Assembly: GCA_946185535.1 (NCBI GenBank)
Contig: CAMHJX010000005.1
Location: 62,001-126,000, forward strand
Origin: an uncultured Bacteroidales bacterium
Lineage (GTDB): Bacteria; Bacteroidota; Bacteroidia; Bacteroidales; F082
DNA length: 64,000 nucleotides
Direction: 5' to 3'
The notes beneath the pieces are model-generated. The model was not told the DNA's origin, ran no database searches, and saw only the letters and a list, made by a program, of their open reading frames with translations. Made by a program: the position numbers and the translations under genes. Positions 33,911 to 41,031 of this stretch are shown piece after piece (the stretch's first letter is position 1; each line of letters begins with the position of its first letter).

Positions 33911-34526
33911 AAATCCTCCGAACTTCCGCCAAAGCTGACACAAAATACCAGCGTCCGTTGCTCTCGCAATAGCATTTATAGCGGGTGCGTTGCTTCTCCC
34001 CTTTTTGGAAGATGAGACCGTTTTTCAACACAAATCGGGCTTCTGCGGGAAGGCTCTCCACTGTGGTCACATTTTCGGGGTTCTTGTCGTATTGGTGCAA
34101 TACCCTTTGAAGGTTTTGGTCGGCGGTGCTGCTCGCTTTGATGTGTTGCAAGTGTTTTTGCAGAGCGGCGAGAACCTCTTTTGGGAAGATGGTTTCGGTC
34201 AGAAATGGCTGTAATAAAGTGGAAAAACTCGTTTGCCATTCTTGGCCATGGGGCTGCACATTTCTTGAGCCATATTGCTGATACACATCGTAATGCGCCA
34301 CTTCGTGAACATAGGTGATGAGCATCTGATAGGGATTCAAGTCCAGATTGAGCGTGATGGAACAAATGCCGTTGGGGGTTCGTGGCGGACGGAAATCGCC
34401 CAATTTGGAGCTGCGCGGTCGCTTGAAATGTAGTTTGAAACGGCGTTGTGTGAACATCTCACCTACCATCACCACCGCTGGCTCGGGAAAGTAGCGTTTC
34501 AATAGTTGAAGTTCTTCAGCCTTCAT
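33909..34526 (-). CDS. SprT-like zinc metallopeptidase domain protein
   Basis: The 205-residue protein has HEVAH (74-78) in YVHEVAHYDVYQQYG, the zinc-binding helix of SprT/Spartan-type domains, and the C-terminal RYKCYCESNGRWYFVSALAEVRRI. Spartan relatives act on DNA-protein crosslinks, but the bacterial SprT group is uncharacterised. The TAG stop codon is formed where the gene meets repeat copy C. The start overlaps a small lipoprotein gene by 11 bases. Confidence 0.82.
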   Translation of the reverse strand: MKAEELQLLKRYFPEPAVVMVGEMFTQRRFKLHFKRPRSSKLGDFRPPRTPNGICSITLNLDLNPYQMLITYVHEVAHYDVYQQYGSRNVQPHGQEWQTSFSTLLQPFLTETIFPKEVLAALQKHLQHIKASSTADQNLQRVLHQYDKNPENVTTVESLPAEARFVLKNGLIFQKGEKQRTRYKCYCESNGRWYFVSALAEVRRI

Positions 34527-34695
34527 CGTTGTGCAGGAGTTCGTATTCTATGGTTTCCTGTGGCGTATAGCTCCACTTGGTGCAGGAGTTGCAATGGCGT
34601 GGTGTGCGGCGACGACCAGGCACTTCCTTGGTCTTGCAGGAAGAGGCTATTAATACTAAACTAATGAGTATTAAAACAAAAACCTTCTTTCTCAT
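34516..34695 (-). CDS. small lipoprotein
   Basis: A 59-residue lipoprotein starts at 34695, with lipobox IASSC (Cys20), then KTKEVPGRRR and a CNSCTKW pair of cysteines. A longer open frame to 34869 is rejected because its extra 58 residues precede the signal sequence and read through a repeat element. It overlaps the SprT-like gene by 11 bases. Function unknown. Confidence 0.65.
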   Translation of the reverse strand: MRKKVFVLILISLVLIASSCKTKEVPGRRRTPRHCNSCTKWSYTPQETIEYELLHNDEG

Positions 34696-34705
34696 TCTTT
34701 TTCTC

Positions 34706-34846
34706 ACAAAACTATCAAAACCCGCAAAATCGTTTAAAACAGAGCGGCACCCAACTGGGTTGCCGCAGGAAAGCGTGCCGTTCCGAATCAAGTTCGGAAT
34801 GAGGGGCCGCTTTCCCCTACCTTTAATTAGGTTTTGAAAGTTTTGT
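34706..34846. repeat. MITE-like element with terminal inverted repeats
   Basis: Termini ACAAAACTATCAAAACC (34706-34722) and GGTTTTGAAAGTTTTGT (34830-34846) are complementary with one mismatch. Inside are the hairpins GCGGCACCC / GGGTTGCCGC (near 34742-34764) and TTCCGAA / TTCGGAA (near 34784-34802). It lies between the start of the small lipoprotein gene and the stop of the EnvC-like gene. No second copy is seen in the window. Confidence 0.75.
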
Positions 34847-34865
34847 ATGTTTTGTGATATATAAT

Positions 34866-36143
34866 TCATTTCGATAGCCAGTTTGCGGGATTTTGTCGTG
34901 CTTGTTCTTTCAAGAGTTCAAAATGCAATTCCGTTTTGTTCTCGGTCTTGTTGGTGTGCACGGTGCCAATATTTTGCTTGGTTTTCACCTTGTCGCCGCG
35001 TTTCACTGTGACATTTTCAAGGTTGGAATACACCGTGAAATATTCACCATGGCGGATGATGACCACCGTGTTGGAGCCTGTCAGTTTGGTGACGCTGGCC
35101 ACCTCGCCGTCGAAGACGGCACGGGCTTGTGCGTTTTCAGTGGTGGCGATGTCGATGCCATTGTTGGTCACGGTGACCTTGTCTGACACCACCGAGGCAT
35201 GTTTGCCGAATGAGGATGAAATGACCCCGCGCTCCACAGGCCAGGGCAGCTTGCCTTTGTTGTTGGCAAAACTGGTCGATAGGGTTTTCTCAGCAGGAGT
35301 CAGGGCCATGCCTTTTTCTTTGGTTGTCGTGGTCGTGGTCTTGCCTTTGTTGGCGTTTTTCTTGGCTTCTTCCTTGCGTTTCCGTTCGGCTTCGGCGTTG
35401 GCTCTTCTGATTTCCTCGGCGATAATGTCGTCGATGGCCTTTTGCAGTTTTTTGGCCTGCTGTTGCTTGTTCTTGATGTCTTGTTGCAGGCTGCCTTCTT
35501 TCTTTTTGAGCTTGTTCACCTGTCCGTTAAGCTCTTTCTTTTCTTTTTGGAGGGCTTCTTTTTGGGTTTTCTCGTCTTTCAGCAAGGCAGCTTGTTCCTC
35601 TCGGGCTTGTTGGCTGGCTTCCACCTCACCGGTGATTTGCCTTTCAGTCGAGGCAATCTGTTCCATCTTGATTTTACGGGCATCGTTGAATTGTCGTATG
35701 TAGCGCAATCGGGTAAAGGCTTGGTTGAAGTCCTTGGAGGCAAAAATAAACCCCAAGTTATTGTAATGGTTGCGGTTTTTGTAGGCAAACGACACCATTT
35801 TCGCATATTCTTTGCGAAGGTTGGCCAGGTCTGTGTTCAGGCTCTTGATGTTTTTTTGTCCGGCGTTGATTTCCTCGTCAAGAACCGCAATCTGTTCATT
35901 GTATGTCGTGATGAGTTGCTCGCGCTGTTTGATTTTCTTGTCGAGAAGGTTGACCTCGTTGAGGGTCATCTCCTTGTCTTTCTTTGTTTTTTTCAGCAGT
36001 TGGTTGGCAGTCGAAATCTCCTTCTGCAACGAAGTGATTTCGTTTTGCAGTTGCTTCTTCGACTTGCCTTTGGTCTTTTGCGCAAACGAAGGGTTGACCA
36101 AGGCCAACAACAATAATACCAATATGATATGCAGACTCTTCAT
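34866..36143 (-). CDS. EnvC-like murein hydrolase activator (degenerate M23 domain)
   Basis: The 425-residue protein has a signal peptide (cleavage after FA-Q, about residue 21), a long coiled-coil region (about 25-260) rich in Lys, Glu and Gln, and a C-terminal LytM/M23 domain (about 305-420). The usual HxxxD zinc motif is replaced by NNGIDIAT, and the HxH is HFELLK, so the peptidase is probably inactive, as in EnvC. Such proteins activate amidases during septal peptidoglycan splitting in the periplasm. It overlaps the DUF4292 gene by 4 bases. Confidence 0.85.
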   Translation of the reverse strand: MKSLHIILVLLLLALVNPSFAQKTKGKSKKQLQNEITSLQKEISTANQLLKKTKKDKEMTLNEVNLLDKKIKQREQLITTYNEQIAVLDEEINAGQKNIKSLNTDLANLRKEYAKMVSFAYKNRNHYNNLGFIFASKDFNQAFTRLRYIRQFNDARKIKMEQIASTERQITGEVEASQQAREEQAALLKDEKTQKEALQKEKKELNGQVNKLKKKEGSLQQDIKNKQQQAKKLQKAIDDIIAEEIRRANAEAERKRKEEAKKNANKGKTTTTTTKEKGMALTPAEKTLSTSFANNKGKLPWPVERGVISSSFGKHASVVSDKVTVTNNGIDIATTENAQARAVFDGEVASVTKLTGSNTVVIIRHGEYFTVYSNLENVTVKRGDKVKTKQNIGTVHTNKTENKTELHFELLKEQARQNPANWLSK

Positions 36144-36721
36144 GGTTTCTTTGGCAAGCGCATGCGTTCCATCTTATCCGTAATCTTCAGCGGGAAGCTC
36201 GTCTTTTCGTCCAATTTGATGTTTTTATATTTCACTTTCGCGGCGAGGTCGCCCATAAAGAAGGTCTTCAGTTGGACAATCTGATTCTCAACGGGCGGAA
36301 GCCCCTCATTATTGTCCAAGAGCAAAGTTTGTATCCATGGCAGGCTGATGGGTATGCCGAGTTGGACGGCAACGGAATCCAATGGCTCGGCCAGGTAGGT
36401 CTTCTCCAATCGGTTGACCATCCAAATCGAGTCGTTGCTGACTTTGGCACGCAGCACTTCCACGCCCATGGTAGCGGTGACGCTGAGCCATACGAGGCTG
36501 TCGTTGCGCATCCTAAGCTGTCCCGACAAGTCGTCGAAGGCCACGCCGTTGCCTTCGGCTTGGATATCGAGGTTGGAGGTCAGCCATTCGAAGGTTTGCG
36601 GCGGTGTGGGCTTAACGGTTTTCTTGCGCGAGGCGCAGGAGGTGGCGGCCAGCAAAAATACCAAAAATGCTATGGTGGACCAGTTTTTCACATTTATCCT
36701 TTCCTTCAAATCTTGTTCCAA
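36140..36721 (-). CDS. DUF4292 lipoprotein
   Basis: The protein has 193 residues from the ATG at 36721, or 183 from a GTG at 36691. The GTG start gives a compact lipoprotein signal with lipobox AATSC. The body has the DUF4292 pattern (VWLSVTATMGVEVLRAKVSNDSIWMVNRLEKTY). Full-length relatives are about 60 residues longer, so this may be a short form. It is coupled with the EnvC-like gene through a 4-base overlap, suggesting an envelope role, possibly in cell-wall or lipoprotein handling. Confidence 0.8.
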   Translation of the reverse strand: MEQDLKERINVKNWSTIAFLVFLLAATSCASRKKTVKPTPPQTFEWLTSNLDIQAEGNGVAFDDLSGQLRMRNDSLVWLSVTATMGVEVLRAKVSNDSIWMVNRLEKTYLAEPLDSVAVQLGIPISLPWIQTLLLDNNEGLPPVENQIVQLKTFFMGDLAAKVKYKNIKLDEKTSFPLKITDKMERMRLPKKP

Positions 36722-36746
36722 ACAGGGGTGATGGATTATTTCGGTG

Positions 36747-36754
36747 CAAAATTA
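36747..36754 (-). promoter_or_regulatory. -7 box of the DUF4292-EnvC unit
   Basis: On the minus strand this reads TAATTTTG, 25 bases before the ATG at 36721 and 55 before the GTG at 36691. Both start codons remain possible. Confidence 0.6.
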
Positions 36755-36784
36755 AGAAAAAGATATGAGTTTGCCATAGAAACT

Positions 36785-36823
36785 AAGAGAGCCTCTACCT
36801 TAAGAAGTGATAGAGGCTCTCTT
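36785..36823. terminator. 13-bp perfect hairpin
   Basis: AAGAGAGCCTCTA (36785-36797) pairs perfectly with TAGAGGCTCTCTT (36811-36823). It begins 3 bases after the stop of the small lipoprotein gene at 36827 (minus strand) and likely ends that transcript. Confidence 0.7.
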
Positions 36824-36826
36824 CAT

Positions 36827-37060
36827 TCATTTCTCGCTTTCCCAGCGATCGGTCCATCCGTGCAGAGCCTTCCAGCGCTGCATTCGTTCGTAGAAAGCGG
36901 CCATTGTGTCCTCTTCCGTAGTGTCCACTATGGCTTCGGTTTGTTCAACGGCTGGTGCCTTGTGCTTTCCGTGACTCCCCTGCTGGCATCCTGCCAGCAG
37001 CAGGGCGGCCATGGTGGCCACTGCTACTAGCAGGATAAGGGACTTTTGTATGGTTTTCAT
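36827..37060 (-). CDS. small lipoprotein
   Basis: The 77-residue protein has a lipoprotein signal with lipobox LLAGC (Cys25). The short mature part has TEEDTMAAFYERMQRWKALHGW. It starts 6 bases after the stop of the T9SS gene at 37067, on the same strand, so the two are probably expressed together. Function unknown. Confidence 0.65.
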   Translation of the reverse strand: MKTIQKSLILLVAVATMAALLLAGCQQGSHGKHKAPAVEQTEAIVDTTEEDTMAAFYERMQRWKALHGWTDRWESEK

Positions 37061-37066
37061 GGCATG

Positions 37067-38773
37067 CTACTCCTTCACCACCTTGTCAGAATAAGTCTTC
37101 CCGTCCTCCAAGGTGACGCGCATCGTGTAGGTTCCAGCGGGCAGTTGGCCCATGTCGATGCTTTCGAAGGCCTTGCTTTGCGAGCGCACTAGCCGGCCTT
37201 GCAGGTCGTAGAGCTCGATTTGCTTGGGTTGAACATCTGGGGAGAACTGTATGAGAAGCTGTTCTTTCACTGGATTGGGATAGAAGCTGAAGGGACAAAA
37301 TGTGATTTCAGGGTCATGAACACTTAATGTGCCATCTGGAAAGACCTTAAGAAGAAATACTTCACATTCCGTTAGGTTGGTGCTGTTTTGCCGATATCCA
37401 GAGACAAGGCAACCTCCATCGCTCGAAACAACGATAGATGCTGGTCTATAGATGTTTCTCCTGTCGTGTAAGTACCTTTGCCATAATATGTTTGCATCTG
37501 CATCTGTCTTGGTGACTACGAAATCATTGGGATTAGTTGGTTCTATGTCGTTTGGATATACTTGAAAATTACAGAAATATAAGACCTCTTCTCCATAATT
37601 GTCCATACCTTTGTTAAAGGCCAGTAAATCTAAACTGTCGTTGTCGTGGCCTACGAATACGAGTGTATCAAGATTGCTTTCAGAGTCGAGTTTTAAAATA
37701 GCCAAAGTACCTAGATCTGTGTGGTCTGTCAAACCATTTGGTTTGAGAAAGGACTCACGAGCTGTGGTACCGACAATTATAGTCCCGTCTTTTTTATGGA
37801 AAACAACGGCTTCATAAGTGTCATGCAAGGAAAGTGCCAAACTTGGGATAACAGCTCCCAAAGGAAGATATAAATCATTGGGAAGGTCTTGTTGTCCAAC
37901 GATTTCCAAGTCCCTATTGAATCTATAGATGGCGTTGGGCATTGTGTTAGAACTTGGTCTGATGGATTGACCATAATCTCCGCTTCCGTCTTGATACTCA
38001 AACAATTCTCCCTGCCCGCCATCGACATAATAAGTCTGATGTGGAAATTCAGACAATGCTAGTAACTCGCCTTCTTGTGATAAACGAAGGTGAATCAAAT
38101 TTGAATTGAGAGATTGTGAATTTGCATCGAAAGGTGCCGTGCAATAAATGATGTCACCTTGACTATCCATCATAGTCTGTCCTCTGAAGAACCACTTTCT
38201 ATAGGCTTCGGGCAGTTGTATTTCCCTCAACCATAACAAATTCAATTGCAAATCGAATTTGGCTAACAATGGAATGTCATAATGCAATTCATTATTGTGG
38301 ATTTTTCCAACAGCAAGAAAGCAAGAAGGATCATCGGGAATTTGGAAAACTTTATATACGACCGAACGACGGCCTTCCTCTCCGATGACAAGTTCATTTA
38401 ATAATTCGCCATTGGTTGACAACTTGAGAATCTTTGCGGGATAGGTGACTACGGTTTCATATTCGGAGAAATCTGTGGTCAGATCACAGACGGCAAGCAT
38501 GTAGCAATGCTCGTCGGGGGTTTCATCAGTTCCCACTTCCAAGACATGAGCCCCCGAAAAGTTTTGCTCAAAGTCATATTGTTTGAAAAAGAAAAGGTCA
38601 GCTTCTTGTGCGTTCAAAAATAATTCTATCAATGCAAGCAATGAAACTAGTAGGGCTTTTTTCATGGCGAATTGCTTTATGACTTGTTTTTGTTCGGCTA
38701 CGCCGCTGGCATGGCAAAATGCTCCCGAAAGGGTTAAGCAGAGCATCAGAACCAATTTCGCTAGTTTTTTCAT
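37067..38773 (-). CDS. T9SS type A sorting domain protein (paralogue 2)
   Basis: The open frame has 568 residues. Two signal-like peptides stand in tandem: MKKLAKLVLMLCLTLSGAF at residues 1-19, and a second Met-Lys-Lys signal starting at residue 37 (ATG at 38665) with cleavage after LNA. The promoter at 38803 favours the first ATG, but residue 37 gives the more usual protein. The body (about 60-490) is homologous to the gene at 54673 (for example LMDSQGDI-type and LAKFDLNL-type segments). The C-terminus is a T9SS type A sorting domain nearly identical to those of the other two paralogues. The cargo function is unknown. Confidence 0.85.
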   Translation of the reverse strand: MKKLAKLVLMLCLTLSGAFCHASGVAEQKQVIKQFAMKKALLVSLLALIELFLNAQEADLFFFKQYDFEQNFSGAHVLEVGTDETPDEHCYMLAVCDLTTDFSEYETVVTYPAKILKLSTNGELLNELVIGEEGRRSVVYKVFQIPDDPSCFLAVGKIHNNELHYDIPLLAKFDLQLNLLWLREIQLPEAYRKWFFRGQTMMDSQGDIIYCTAPFDANSQSLNSNLIHLRLSQEGELLALSEFPHQTYYVDGGQGELFEYQDGSGDYGQSIRPSSNTMPNAIYRFNRDLEIVGQQDLPNDLYLPLGAVIPSLALSLHDTYEAVVFHKKDGTIIVGTTARESFLKPNGLTDHTDLGTLAILKLDSESNLDTLVFVGHDNDSLDLLAFNKGMDNYGEEVLYFCNFQVYPNDIEPTNPNDFVVTKTDADANILWQRYLHDRRNIYRPASIVVSSDGGCLVSGYRQNSTNLTECEVFLLKVFPDGTLSVHDPEITFCPFSFYPNPVKEQLLIQFSPDVQPKQIELYDLQGRLVRSQSKAFESIDMGQLPAGTYTMRVTLEDGKTYSDKVVKE

Positions 38774-38802
38774 CGCTTATATAAATTTTAGGTTAGCGAT
38801 GG

Positions 38803-38834
38803 CAAAAGTAGTATGGTAACGATACTTCAGTCAA
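38803..38834 (-). promoter_or_regulatory. promoter of T9SS paralogue 2
   Basis: On the minus strand TTG (38834-38832) and TACTTTTG (38810-38803) are 21 bases apart. It is 29 bases before the ATG at 38773 and about 138 bases before the ATG at 38665. Confidence 0.6.
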
Positions 38835-38889
38835 GAAAAACTATGTATGAGTTTGTATGTATTATTTTACAACATCTTATCAATCAATA

Positions 38890-41004
38890 TTATAAGTCGT
38901 TGTTAGCAATACTCCTAAGGGTTATAGGAAGCGGTGAATTATTCCCTAAAAAGGCTTTTATTTTTCTGGAACGTTGCGAAACTGTAGGATAGGCTTTTTG
39001 CATCAATGCGGATATATCGGCATCGCTTAGCCCGAGCAAATAGAGACAACAATAGTCGAGGTCGCTGTTAGTGAGTTTAGGATAAGCTTTGGAGAGACGG
39101 ATAGTGAAAAGATCGAAATGATGATCGGCAGCTTCGCGCAGGGAGATTACCTGCTCCTTGCTCAAGGCGTAGTCCTTGTATATCTTGCAGTCTATCTGTG
39201 ACAGAAATTGCCCTTCTTTCACACTTTCCAAAATGAGGCGACAGATGGGCTCATCTACGAACGATTCGGCATGCTTGGGTGTTGCTTCCAACTCTTCCTG
39301 CCGTTTGATTTGGTCTTTCAATTCACGTACCTCCTCGTTTTTTCGTTTCAATCTGCCCGATATGGCTGCCTGTTCCATACGGTGTGCTTGTCGCTCGGCT
39401 TCTACAGTTTCTGAATACTGCTTGTCTTTCGCTTCCAATTCCCATTGGTGGCGTTTTTCTTTGTCTTCCAGCATCCTTTCCGCTTCGTCCTGCCTCTGTC
39501 TCAACTCTTCCTTGTGTTGCTGCTTTGTCTCTCCAAGCAATCTTTCGGATTCTTCTCGCTGTTTCTGTAAGAGTTTCTTGCTTCTCAGTTTTGCCGCAAC
39601 TATGATAACCAAAGCCAACGCTATAGCAAAGGGAACGACAATACCCAAAACTTTTTTGATTGCCTCGTCTCGTTTGGCTATAGCTTCTTTCTCTAGTTTC
39701 CAACTTATGTATGCCTTATACATTTCACTAAGTTGCGAAACCAAAGCACTGTTTTCTGCCCCTGTTTCATTGTGAAGCGCCAAATAGCTCATACATTCGT
39801 TCGACTTTTCATGATTGCCAAGGCTATCATAGATGGTTCGTAGATAATTTGCTACTTTTGTCTGTAAGAATCGGTCCATTTTGTTATCCAACACGGGTTC
39901 TAAATACAAAAGCGCGGAATCATAAAGGTTTTCTTCAAAGTATACAACACCAATAACCACATAACGTGTCAGCCTTTCGCCATCATCCTCAGCCAAAACG
40001 GCCATTTGCTTCAAGCGTGTTAGGGGCTCTTTGGCTTGATGTGTCAATTGATAGGACAAAAGGGCTTGGGCAGTGGCAATGTCCCTGTAACTTAGATTTG
40101 TCGAATCGGGCATGTTTACCAAAGCTTGCGTATAATAGTAGTCTGCACTATCCTTTTCGCCTTTCACATCGTACTGCTTGCCTATGCGGTACAAGGCATT
40201 GGAGACACTATATGATGAAACGGGTGAGATGACGGAATAATCATAGGAATGCCTGTAACAATCTATGGAGGGTTCTGTCATGTACTGCTCCGAGAACATA
40301 TCCCCAAGACGGCTGTAGGTATAGGTCATAAACCTCGCCTTTTTCCCCACCAGGTCTTTCTCATCGAAACGGCTTTCCATCATTTCCAAGGCTTTCAGGT
40401 ATTCTGCACAGGCGGGCACTATGCTGTCGTTTTCATAGTAGCCTACGCCGTGGATGTAGTGGGCGCGGGCGGTGAGGAAGGAGAGGTTGTCGTTTCGTGT
40501 CAGGGATAGCGGGTCCGTGCCCGCTATGAGGCGTTTGGGTGAAGGTGTGTCGTTCAGGGTGAAGGTTAGGCTGTCAAAATAACGAACGGCCTGCCGTAAG
40601 GCGGGGCGGTTGGTTTGGGGGTAGTCGTTTTTGTACAGTAATTCGGACAACAGGAGGTGGGCGTAATGGCGGTTGAATTCCGCTGTAGAGACGCATTGCA
40701 TGCGTCTTTTTTGAAAATCGGTTGCATCATCGGGAGACGCAATCATTGCGTCTCTACAGCAGGTGTCGAAATAGGGTATCAGGCATGCCAAGGCGCTGTC
40801 GGGCTGGCGCCACATCAGGCTGTCGATGGCGGACAATTCAGGGGACGGCCCTTCGACCATTCGATGTGCCTCAGGGACCACAGGCTCAGGAACCTGCTCT
40901 ATTCGTGACGCGGCGCGCCGCGTCTCTACAGGGTCGTTATCGGGGTGGGTGCAGGCCGCCATGACCAGCAAAACCAAAATCCCTATCCAGCAGCAACGTT
41001 TCAT
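38890..41004 (-). CDS. membrane-anchored TPR regulator with C-terminal HTH (second)
   Basis: The 704-residue protein repeats the build of the gene at 15483. It has a lipoprotein-like signal (VMAAC, Cys18), a TPR-helix region (about 100-420), one transmembrane segment (about 449-468, VPFAIALALVIIVAAKL), and a long coiled coil rich in Gln, Glu and Arg (about 470-570). A C-terminal helical region follows (LRLSKAYPKLTNSDLDYCCLYLLGLSDADISALM...SQRSRKIKAFLG), consistent with a winged or LuxR-like DNA-binding segment. The first ~110 codons (40682-40960) contain several dispersed palindromes read in frame, so the N-terminal region after the signal is low in conserved sequence. It is probably an envelope-sensing regulator with unknown target. 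Confidence 0.8.
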   Translation of the reverse strand: MKRCCWIGILVLLVMAACTHPDNDPVETRRAASRIEQVPEPVVPEAHRMVEGPSPELSAIDSLMWRQPDSALACLIPYFDTCCRDAMIASPDDATDFQKRRMQCVSTAEFNRHYAHLLLSELLYKNDYPQTNRPALRQAVRYFDSLTFTLNDTPSPKRLIAGTDPLSLTRNDNLSFLTARAHYIHGVGYYENDSIVPACAEYLKALEMMESRFDEKDLVGKKARFMTYTYSRLGDMFSEQYMTEPSIDCYRHSYDYSVISPVSSYSVSNALYRIGKQYDVKGEKDSADYYYTQALVNMPDSTNLSYRDIATAQALLSYQLTHQAKEPLTRLKQMAVLAEDDGERLTRYVVIGVVYFEENLYDSALLYLEPVLDNKMDRFLQTKVANYLRTIYDSLGNHEKSNECMSYLALHNETGAENSALVSQLSEMYKAYISWKLEKEAIAKRDEAIKKVLGIVVPFAIALALVIIVAAKLRSKKLLQKQREESERLLGETKQQHKEELRQRQDEAERMLEDKEKRHQWELEAKDKQYSETVEAERQAHRMEQAAISGRLKRKNEEVRELKDQIKRQEELEATPKHAESFVDEPICRLILESVKEGQFLSQIDCKIYKDYALSKEQVISLREAADHHFDLFTIRLSKAYPKLTNSDLDYCCLYLLGLSDADISALMQKAYPTVSQRSRKIKAFLGNNSPLPITLRSIANNDL
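40682..40760. repeat. dispersed palindrome pair inside the TPR-HTH gene
   Basis: Outer arms GCTGTAGAGACGCA (40682-40695) and TGCGTCTCTACAGC (40747-40760) are perfect complements. Each side also folds alone: AGACGCAT / ATGCGTCT (40689-40707) and GAGACGCAAT / ATTGCGTCTC (40734-40754). All lie within the open frame of the gene at 38890-41004. Confidence 0.85.
40847..40894. repeat. rearranged dispersed repeat inside the TPR-HTH gene
   Basis: The stretch contains GGCCCTTCGAC, CCTCAGGGACC and CAGGCTCAGG, the pieces found contiguously at 26603-26632, but in a reordered and partly duplicated arrangement. It is read in frame in the regulator gene. Confidence 0.6.
40907..40924. repeat. perfect 18-bp palindrome in the TPR-HTH gene
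   Basis: GACGCGGCGCGCCGCGTC is its own reverse complement and is followed by TCTAC, as in the GTAGAGACGC repeats at 40682 and 46766. It encodes residues just after the signal peptide (the TRRAASR segment). Confidence 0.8.
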
Positions 41005-41009
41005 GCCTG

Positions 41010-41017
41010 CAAAGATA
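41010..41017 (-). promoter_or_regulatory. -7 box of the second TPR-HTH regulator
   Basis: On the minus strand this reads TATCTTTG, 5 bases before the ATG at 41004. The transcript would be nearly leaderless, as for the first regulator (17180). Confidence 0.5.
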
Positions 41018-41031
41018 GGAAAATAAATCGA

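Noticed and set aside
34696..34869. Longer start for the small lipoprotein
   Set aside because: It would add 58 residues that read through the MITE-like element and place the signal sequence inside the protein.
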